From Candidatus Poseidoniaceae archaeon (GTDB lineage Archaea > Thermoplasmatota > Poseidoniia > Poseidoniales > Poseidoniaceae), in NCBI GenBank assembly GCA_938030705.1, contig CALHIR010000039.1, forward strand, positions 1 through 64,000: DNA of 64,000 nucleotides. Reading direction: 5' to 3'. Below the pieces are notes generated by a model. It was given only the letters and a program-made list of their open reading frames with translations, did not search any database and was not told the DNA's origin. The position numbers and the translations under genes are program-made. This document shows, piece after piece, positions 27,897-36,700 of this stretch. Positions within the stretch are counted from its first letter, which is position 1, and every line of letters starts with the position of its first letter.

Positions 27897-30800
27897 ATGC
27901 GACGAAGTCAAACAACCATCTTGACCACGCTTGCCGTGATTGCCAGCCTTCTCTTCATGTCGCAATTCCCGACCATCTCTAACGTTTCAAACATCCATCC
28001 CGACAACACGGATGGTACCCCTCCCCCCAACACCGACACCGATGGGGATTTGATACCGGACGTACACGAAACGTTGTTTGAAGAATGGATGAACTGGACA
28101 GCGGTTGACGGGCGTGAGGTCGTCATCCCGGGGCTTGACAAAAACAACGCATCGGATGCTTCCACTGACCGAGACCTCGATGGACTCAACGCCACCGAAG
28201 AATTCTGTTGGCCGTACCCAGCCAACTGTACGGCGCCAGGTTTTCCTCGGGGTCTGACCGGCCAGCTGGATGAGAACAGCGATCGCATTTACCTCGACCC
28301 CCGCATCTCTGACTCGGACGGCGACGGAATGCCCGACGGTTACGAAGCCTACATGTGCCACCGAATGGGGGGTTTTGACCCAGTTGCTCTTCGTTATTCC
28401 TGCCCTTCTTTTGACCCGCTCAACGGCAGTGACCTGACGCTGGATGGAGATAACGATGGATTTGACGTTGACAGGGATGGCATCCTCAGCGATGCCGAGC
28501 GCTACACGGCGCCTGAGGAATACGCCTATGGTTCTCCTTCAAATTTCACGGCTGAACTTGACGGCCTTTGGTGTCATGCGACGCTACCCGAGGGTGCAGC
28601 GCTGAAGAATTGGCCTTACCTCACCTCGGGCTCCAACGCGACCTTCCACAACCTCCTCAGCGCCTGTACCTCCCGCGCCGTCAATCCGGTCGGTGAAGAT
28701 CTCTGGTTAGGGACCGACCCTCTGCTGGACGATTCGGACCGCTACCTTTGGGACGGGTTTTCCATACGCCCGCTCTATCCTTCTTTTGGTGATGGCATTC
28801 CCGACGGCTGGGAAGTTCATTTCGGGCTCGACCCGTTGAACCGGTCCAACGCCTTGGATGACCCTGATATGGACGGCTGGGACACCAATCGAGACGGTGG
28901 CGTTTCCGAGGATTTGGCACGCACATTGACGGCTCTGAAAGTTGGAGAAGCGTTGTCCACTCTGGAGGAATACCTCGTGCATTACGATGACGGAAACACG
29001 GTCTACCCCGGACTCAAGTCCACCTTGCTGGGTGATGAAAGCGGCGTTGATACCATGCCCCTTGTTTACGATGCCACCGAGGATGTTCTCGCCGTCATGC
29101 ACCATGACGTTCGAGCCTTGGAAGAACACGATGGCACGGTCTATGCGATGACGAAATACGGGGTGAGTGTACTCAATCAGGAAACGAATTCACAAAGCCA
29201 TCATTGGCTACCACAAGGCGTCCTCCTCCACGATGGTTTCCTCGCCTTTTCCGACGGCATGCCCTATGCCGCCGTGATGGGGACCAGCGTTGGTTTCGCT
29301 GTCGCACCACTTTTGGCTGATGGCAGCCTTGGGTCCATCGCTACATGGGACTGGTCCCTCTCTGAACCCTTGCATGCCGTTGCCCCGCTCGCCGGTGAAG
29401 ACGTGAATCTTCACGCCATCGGTTTAGGTCACGCAGGAGATGGCACCATCGTTGAAATTGACAACACCGCTTCCATCGCTGCAACCTTTGGCCTCGGCGC
29501 TGGATTGCAAGCCGGTTTGGGTGAAGCCAATGCCAGCGTCACCTCCATTCAGCACGGGATGGTTGTCGGTACCAACTTCAAACTCTTCGTCGGTACCGAC
29601 CGAGGCTTGTTTACGGTTGATACGGCGTCAGCCCGTGATGAAGCAAGCGGGACGTGGCGATTCTATTACACTCCCGAAGCGACCTCTCTTCCAACCGATG
29701 TCGACGAGGTCCGGAGCTTGCCTCTCGGTTCAAATGACAATCCGGCAGAAATCAGGGATTTGGTCCTTGATGGTCCTTCGGCCTCCAACGCTCAGGCGCT
29801 ATGGTTTGGTACCCCTGCCGGTCTGCACAAACTGGATTTAAACGATGATTTCATCGAACACAGCGGCCTCATGGCACACCCGGGTGTTGATGGAAAACTC
29901 TCGCGTCAATCCAATAACATTCACGCCATTTTTCCTACGGGTGATGAACTGCTCATTGGCTCTGAATGGGGTCTTTGGGCCTTGGCGGGCGATTATACGG
30001 CGGTCTACGGTCTTCAAGACCAGACGCGAATTCCGGGGGAGATCGTCGCCATCGCTACATCCGCCGGTGAGGAAAACTTGACCGTTTACGGTGCATCTTC
30101 ACCCGGTCAATACGCCAATCTTTTGCTTATGGATCCAGGTGCTAACGATTCCGATGCCGACGGCATGCCCGATGGTTGGGAAGTCGTACACGGCTTGGAC
30201 CCAACCGATCCTTGGGACGCCCTGTACGACAACGATGCTGACGGTCTTGACTTGGACCAGTCAGGAGACATGAATCTAGAGCGTCTTTGGACAAACCTTG
30301 ACGAATTCCGCTATACGAAACTCACGCCAGAGGGATACAATTCCACCGACCCACGAGAAGGTGACACCGACGGCGACGGGCTTGGCGATGGCGCTGAATA
30401 TTACGGCTTCTTTTTCGAACAAACCAACCTTTGGTGCTATTACACGGTCCAATTGGTCTATGTTTGCGATGAGGCCAAGGGTGCGGCGGCCAACGCCACT
30501 TACCTTTCGATGGCCAACGTGGATGCTGCTATCGACCCGACCAATCACGACACGGACGGCGACGGAATGCCGGACGGCTGGGAAATCGAACATCGCCGTT
30601 GGGTTGGTGACACCTTCTCCGGCGGAAACAATTGGAGCCTGGACCCGTTGCGCCCCGAGGACGCTAACTGGGATGCCGACGGCGATGGCCTGCCCAACCT
30701 CTGTGAGTACCAATGGTCGGTCGTTCGGCTGATGGGCATCAACGGTGAGTTGTTCGATGAATACGGTGAGTCTCCCGAAGCTGCCGAGGCGTGGTCGGTC

Positions 30801-33647
30801 GCCGATCCGAACCTCGTGGATTCAGACGGTGATACGCTGCCCGATGGGTGGGAATCCAAAGGCTTGTGCTCTTGGGACCCTTCTCGCGTCGGTGTAAACC
30901 CGCTCAATGGCTCGGATGCCTTTGAAAATCCCGATGGCGACGGCTATGACATCAACCGAGACGGCGTCCTTTCGCCGGACGAAGCCTTCGTAAATTATCT
31001 TGAATATCACGTTCGTTCAGATTTGTTCAATGGAAACCAAACGCTTGACGGGGAACCACTCCCGGAGGGTTTCACCACCCAACTCTTTGACAACATCGGG
31101 GATTTGGGTGAGCCTGATGACACCTTTGCTGGCCAAGCCTCTGGTTCGGTCACGGCAGGTCTTTCCGCCTACAGCATCGGCGCAGCAGATCCGCTAAGCG
31201 CCGACACGGACGACGATGGTATGCCCGATGGTTGGGAGATTTGGTTTGCCCGATGGAATCTTTTGGATGACGCTTGGACGCTGAACCCGCTTGATTCAAC
31301 CGACCGCTGGCAGGACGCCGATGATGACGGGATGACCAATTGGGAAGAGTACAACGTCATTTCCCCTTTGCTCTCCGAAACGGATGCCAACCGCTCCTCT
31401 CCCCAGTGGTTTGTCACCACCATTGGGGTCGCCTTTGCAATGCAGCAATGGCCGGGCATTCCAACATCGCTTTCCTTTGGTGACTTCCTCTCGGAAAACC
31501 AAACCAACCTCACGGGCTACACCTCGGACCCTAACAATGTCGACACAGACGGTGACGGCATGTTGGACGGTGTCGAATTGCTTTTCACATCGTGGAACGT
31601 TTCCGCCGGCACGTGGACCCTCAACCCACTGGTTGCAGGTGATGGCGATTTCGACAGTGATGAGGACGGTCTCATCGACCGCCAAGAATTCGCCCTCGCT
31701 TCGCAACAACCGGACAACGGTATCGACCACCCAAGCGATGCCCCGCTGTTGCACATCGACGGGGATTTCCAACAGCCAACCGAAAAGGCTCAACGGGTGT
31801 TCAACATTTTGATTTCAAAAGAAACCCGGGGGAAGCGTCTGCTCAATGACTTCAACGCGTGGCAACAAGGTGAACCTCCCAATGCCTTCATTGAAGTGGT
31901 GCTCGGAATGACCGACCCCACCATCGCCGACACCGACGGCGACGGCATGTACGACGGTTTCGAATATTGGTTCACTTCGTGGGATTTGGACCAGAACCGG
32001 TGGTCGATCAACCCGCTCATCGACGGCGACGTCAACTTCGATTCCGACCAGGACAGTTTCGATTGTAATGGCGACGGCGATATCGATGCGAACGAGACCT
32101 TCAGTAATCTCCGGGAATGGGAGTCCAGAACATGGGGGAAGTTCCTCACACGCAACACCGTCCCGGCGAACCTGGGGATCATTGATTTCGGTGAAGACGC
32201 CATGGCAGCCTACCAAGAAGAACAGGGATTCACCCCTCTTCAAGCCCAACAGGCCTTGTATCTGGACTTTGTCAAGAAGGGTCCTGAATCGGTTGACCGC
32301 ATGGAGAAAATCAACTCGCTTGATGATGAAAACTTCAATCGGAGCCTTCGTGGCGTTGCAGACCCAACACATCCTGATTCAGATAGCGATGGTATTCCCG
32401 ACGGTTGGGAATATTGCTATGCGACCTATGGCATGGAGGACATCACCACCCAAAACCACTGGGCAGCCAATCCGCTCAATCCATGGGATGTCAATTACGA
32501 CGGGGACCGCGACGGATGGTACGACCGCACAAGTTTCGATACGCCAGCGGCTCAGGGCTCGTGGGATGACCGTGTGTTCACCCCCTCCGGTATCGTCGTG
32601 CAAAATGGCCCGGGTGATCTCCCGTTCACGAACTTCATGGAGTATGATAACCAAACACGCCCCGATCTGAACGACAGCGATGAAGACAGTCGGACTTACA
32701 TCACCACGACCGTGAACGGTGCGGTTGTTTCGCACGTCCGTGACTACAATTACTCAGACGGCCGTGAAGTGTTCAAGTACGGTTCAAATCCAAGCGATAA
32801 CGACACCGACGGCGACATGTTGCCGGACTGGTACGAGTACAAGATGGCCTGGAACGAGAGCAACGACAACTTCAGTTCTTATCTGGATATTCGTGTGGTG
32901 TGGATCGATGTCGCCACGGGTGGAGCCTGCAACACGGACACAACTTCCTGTTTGCCTTTGTCGCAGGACGGCTCGGGTGGAACCCTTGCACGCCCCGATA
33001 CTGAATTGACCTGGTTTACCCTTGACCCAGCAGACCCTGACGATGCCAATTTCGACCCCGACCAGGACGGTAATTGGGATTGTTCAGGAGCGGGTTGTAC
33101 CTACGAATCATACACCAACTTCCAGGAATTCTACGCCATCACGACCACCGATTATTCCTCTCCAAACGCCGTTCGATTGAGTGGCTTGACCTACGACGGG
33201 ATGCCGGTTACCGAAGGCTGGCAGTTCAGAGCGGCGCTTCTCGGTTTGGGCCAGTCCAACGAACTTATTCTGAACTACCTCAAGTTGGATAAGTTTGGAG
33301 GGCCAGACAATCAGTACGGTTACATCGTTGATGACAAGGATACAAACTTCCTCATCGTCGACCCTTCCGATGACACGGTCCTCATGGCAGGCAACCGAAC
33401 CGATGCGTGGGATATTTACTACGCAGGTTCACCGAACACGGCACCGGTTCGAAGCGTTGGCGAGCACGAATACGGTTGGTATCTTCTCGACTTTGACGAC
33501 GACCATCTCGCTGAAGGAAGCAGCCCGATCAATTGGGACACGGACGGTGATTGGATGAACGATTGGTTTGAGGTCAGGGACGACGAAGAAGACGGTGTTC
33601 GAGGGGATTCCTCTCCCATCCGGTACGACTCCAGACAGACCAGTTGA
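27897..33647 (+). CDS. Giant secreted protein with many thrombospondin type 3-like calcium-binding repeats
   Basis: A protein of 1916 residues. I start at ATG 27897 (MRRSQTTILTT), which has GGTGAG before it and a signal peptide after it; the frame opens at 27810. The bulk is a set of modules, each holding an Asp-rich calcium loop such as DTDGDGMPDGWE, a W...NPL segment and a second loop ending WEEY or FRE. Around 20 Asp loops can be read. Between about 29040 and 30120 the loops stop, and repeated short strands suggest a beta-propeller. No C-terminal TM or sorting signal is visible, so it is probably released or held by another protein. The 188-base spacer before it also serves the divergent MBL gene. 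Confidence 0.9.
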   Translation: MRRSQTTILTTLAVIASLLFMSQFPTISNVSNIHPDNTDGTPPPNTDTDGDLIPDVHETLFEEWMNWTAVDGREVVIPGLDKNNASDASTDRDLDGLNATEEFCWPYPANCTAPGFPRGLTGQLDENSDRIYLDPRISDSDGDGMPDGYEAYMCHRMGGFDPVALRYSCPSFDPLNGSDLTLDGDNDGFDVDRDGILSDAERYTAPEEYAYGSPSNFTAELDGLWCHATLPEGAALKNWPYLTSGSNATFHNLLSACTSRAVNPVGEDLWLGTDPLLDDSDRYLWDGFSIRPLYPSFGDGIPDGWEVHFGLDPLNRSNALDDPDMDGWDTNRDGGVSEDLARTLTALKVGEALSTLEEYLVHYDDGNTVYPGLKSTLLGDESGVDTMPLVYDATEDVLAVMHHDVRALEEHDGTVYAMTKYGVSVLNQETNSQSHHWLPQGVLLHDGFLAFSDGMPYAAVMGTSVGFAVAPLLADGSLGSIATWDWSLSEPLHAVAPLAGEDVNLHAIGLGHAGDGTIVEIDNTASIAATFGLGAGLQAGLGEANASVTSIQHGMVVGTNFKLFVGTDRGLFTVDTASARDEASGTWRFYYTPEATSLPTDVDEVRSLPLGSNDNPAEIRDLVLDGPSASNAQALWFGTPAGLHKLDLNDDFIEHSGLMAHPGVDGKLSRQSNNIHAIFPTGDELLIGSEWGLWALAGDYTAVYGLQDQTRIPGEIVAIATSAGEENLTVYGASSPGQYANLLLMDPGANDSDADGMPDGWEVVHGLDPTDPWDALYDNDADGLDLDQSGDMNLERLWTNLDEFRYTKLTPEGYNSTDPREGDTDGDGLGDGAEYYGFFFEQTNLWCYYTVQLVYVCDEAKGAAANATYLSMANVDAAIDPTNHDTDGDGMPDGWEIEHRRWVGDTFSGGNNWSLDPLRPEDANWDADGDGLPNLCEYQWSVVRLMGINGELFDEYGESPEAAEAWSVADPNLVDSDGDTLPDGWESKGLCSWDPSRVGVNPLNGSDAFENPDGDGYDINRDGVLSPDEAFVNYLEYHVRSDLFNGNQTLDGEPLPEGFTTQLFDNIGDLGEPDDTFAGQASGSVTAGLSAYSIGAADPLSADTDDDGMPDGWEIWFARWNLLDDAWTLNPLDSTDRWQDADDDGMTNWEEYNVISPLLSETDANRSSPQWFVTTIGVAFAMQQWPGIPTSLSFGDFLSENQTNLTGYTSDPNNVDTDGDGMLDGVELLFTSWNVSAGTWTLNPLVAGDGDFDSDEDGLIDRQEFALASQQPDNGIDHPSDAPLLHIDGDFQQPTEKAQRVFNILISKETRGKRLLNDFNAWQQGEPPNAFIEVVLGMTDPTIADTDGDGMYDGFEYWFTSWDLDQNRWSINPLIDGDVNFDSDQDSFDCNGDGDIDANETFSNLREWESRTWGKFLTRNTVPANLGIIDFGEDAMAAYQEEQGFTPLQAQQALYLDFVKKGPESVDRMEKINSLDDENFNRSLRGVADPTHPDSDSDGIPDGWEYCYATYGMEDITTQNHWAANPLNPWDVNYDGDRDGWYDRTSFDTPAAQGSWDDRVFTPSGIVVQNGPGDLPFTNFMEYDNQTRPDLNDSDEDSRTYITTTVNGAVVSHVRDYNYSDGREVFKYGSNPSDNDTDGDMLPDWYEYKMAWNESNDNFSSYLDIRVVWIDVATGGACNTDTTSCLPLSQDGSGGTLARPDTELTWFTLDPADPDDANFDPDQDGNWDCSGAGCTYESYTNFQEFYAITTTDYSSPNAVRLSGLTYDGMPVTEGWQFRAALLGLGQSNELILNYLKLDKFGGPDNQYGYIVDDKDTNFLIVDPSDDTVLMAGNRTDAWDIYYAGSPNTAPVRSVGEHEYGWYLLDFDDDHLAEGSSPINWDTDGDWMNDWFEVRDDEEDGVRGDSSPIRYDSRQTS
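28012..33570 (+). repeat. Degenerate DxDxDG-type calcium-loop repeats within the giant protein
   Basis: Asp-rich loops recur, for example around 28312, 30550, 31200, 31545, 31930, 32380 and 32800, commonly reading D(S/T)DGDGMPDGWE. They are protein-level repeats with diverged DNA, not identical tandem DNA. Confidence 0.8.
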
Positions 33648-33710
33648 CGGTGTGTCGTTCTCCGTCCTCAAACCGCATGGTTCAAATGGTGATTAAAGCG
33701 TGTAGCGACC

Positions 33711-36700
33711 ATGCAAGGGAGCGGACAGCGTAGATTTCACGCAAGGGCCGTTTTCCTGCTCCTCGTTTCGTTGATGTTTCTCACGCCGCTCGGTCCATTC
33801 GCAGAACTGTTCTCAACGGAGGCTGAAGCGGCACCGGGGACCCGACACGTCTACGAGTTCAGCGACGGTTCGGTTGAACATGTCGCCCTCTATCAGGGGG
33901 CGAACCCGGACATGGGTGCTTCGGTTTCCCTTCCACGGGGCGCACTGGTCACCGATGTGACCATGACCCTTTCCGGCGCCTCAGCGACCGGATGGTCCCA
34001 GGTCGTAGCCGACGACCGCGCCCACTGGATTCGAGGCGCTGAGAGCGATGTGGATGACCGCTCGGGCGACCTAACCTTGGGTCTTGACAACATCAGCCGA
34101 AATTTCCTGCCCCACGGGGATGATGCATACATCCATCCAAATTCCGATGCTTGGTTGGACAACGGGTCGTACGCCTTGCGACAACCTCACACCTCCAACG
34201 CAACCGAGGCTCTCTACTCTCAACAGTTGACCAAGACCTCTTCGAGTTTCATGGCACAAAGCCAAGGGGCCATTCTCAAGCATCACGATTGGTTATTCCT
34301 TTCCACATGGTCTTCCTCAACCTTCCACAACATCGTGGAACGCCTTTACCCGAACAACGCCACTCGCGAATCGGTCATCACGCTCGACCAAGCATCCTGC
34401 ACCCTCCCGCAGAAGCATTCCTCCTCTTACTATGGCTACTATGGTTTCCGTGATTGGACCGTTACCGACGACGAGCGATTGTTTGGTATTCTCTCGGGCT
34501 ACCGCTACACCTACGGGACAACCGCTCCGGTGAACTATCACCGCGTGATGGAAATGGATATCTCCCGTGATGACACTTGGACATGCATTGATTCCTACGA
34601 TATTTCACCTTCAGTTGGTGAATACACGGGCATTGCCTACGACCGCGATACGGGCAAAGTCTGGGTCGCTCACAACGCCATGAATCGGCTCTATGCCTAC
34701 GATTTTGCTGGTGATGGGACTTCGACCTACACCCGAGCACAAGAATTCTACAGTTATACCTCAGCGACCGGTTCCAGTTGGGAATGCGGTGGAAGCTATG
34801 GCAGCGGCTCCAAGCAGATGCTGCGAGGCTTGGAAATGAACGGCTCAACGTTCTACATGCGCTGTCAAGAGGACTCTCCTTACAACGACCGTGATCAACT
34901 GGAGGCATGGTCTATTTCCGGCACCTCTTCTGCGCTTATCCCGGAATCGACCACAAGGCAAATCTCTCGTCTTGGCTACGGTCTTCAGTTTGACGGCGAG
35001 CGTTTTGTATCGGTTGACTGTGGGTACTCGACCTGGTCGGGAGCAACCCTGTATTATCGTGAATTCGGCACAGGCTGGATGTACGAGACCACACCGGCCC
35101 CCGGCACCACGACATGGTACGGTGAGGTTGTTGAATCCGGCGATGATATTCTTTCTGCTAACGTGCAGACGTACTGGTCGGCCGCCTCGATTGGCGACCG
35201 TGTGGATTACTGGATCTCTGCCGACAACGGAACCCACTGGGAGGAAGTTGAATCGGAATCCACCATCCACTTTGACTACCCCGGAAAGGAACTTGTGTGG
35301 AAGGCCCAACTGATTGGTTCCACCGCCGTTTCATGGTGGGTTGACATCGAATACGCCACTGCCTACCAGACCTCTGGCGACTGGACTTCACCACATTTCA
35401 ACACCGGTACCAAGGTCGGCAAAGTTCGCCCTCAGTGGACGGCCGATGTCCCCTCGGGAGCGACCCTTCAGGTGGTTGTCTCCAACGATAACGGCAGCAC
35501 TTGGTTGGATGCGACCAACAATCAGGAGACCAGTTTTTCCACCGAAGCAGCGGGGAACACGCTCCGCTATGCGGTCTTCATGACCGCCTCAAACACCGGT
35601 GCGACCCCCTCCGTTGACCGGTTCGTCCTCGAATACGAGGAAGGTTATCCCGACCGACCCATGCTTGACATTGGTGGCGATGGGACATACGACTGGGAAT
35701 CGGATATTTTCCTCAACGAATCATCGGTTGTGGCCTCGGATGATTCCCCCGTTGGCTCCGTGGTTAAACGCGCCCCCACCCTCGTGGACGCCTTCAACGA
35801 CCACATTCCAGAAAACGGTGACGGAACCGTGGACATTCCCATTGCAGTCAAAGCGGCCAGTTCCGGTCGTGTGAAAATATCCAACATCGATATCACGTAC
35901 GCCATGCAGACCCGTGCGGTCGACGCTTCCTTTGAAGGCGGTCTTGCCGCTCCTGACGGCCTGTTCAGGAACTTCATCACGCGGGTCGCCCCCGGCGATG
36001 AAGTCGATTACGTGACCAAGGCGGTCATCGCTATCGAGCACACCCACGGCGACAACCCAACGTTCACGTGGGAGCGAGGCGATGTTTGCAACGTGAATTC
36101 TGACGCTGACGGCATCGTTGTTTTCGATGCGGGCAACTGCACCTCAACCGAAGATGCGAACGGTATTGTCTCGATTTGGATGCCCACCAAGGTCAACTGG
36201 TCTTGGGACGATGAAGGCGGCGCAGAGGCCATCATTACCGTGGAAGACGCACTGGGTGTCGCTGTTAACCAATGGACCACCTCCAAAATGGAACTCATCG
36301 TTGAGAACGATATCCAACTCGATGGACTTCGCGTTTGGGAAGAAACGGGACGACAACTCTTCCCCATGGATTGGGTCAGAGGTGGATTCAACCTGAGCTT
36401 CAGCGGTTCAATCCACTTCCAAGACTCTCAATTGATGCCGCCTGCCGGTAGTTTCTCATTGCGAGTTATCGGTCAGAACGTGACGTACGACGGCGACCCT
36501 ATGGGCGAGCCTATGGTCCTTTACGAGGAAGTCAACCCGGCCTTTGGCGCCTACAACATGACCTTTACCTCACCGATTGAATCCCAACCAGGTGGAATGA
36601 TCTTCTACGTTCAGGCCGTGAATTTGGAGAACGGTTCAACCTACACCAACCCCAATTACAATTCCATCCGTTTGATCCTTGACGGCAACTCACCGTTGGT

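Noticed and set aside
28012-33570. Repeated Asp-rich segments considered as a CRISPR or DNA tandem repeat
   Set aside because: The similarity is at protein level with variable DNA and spacing, all inside one reading frame.
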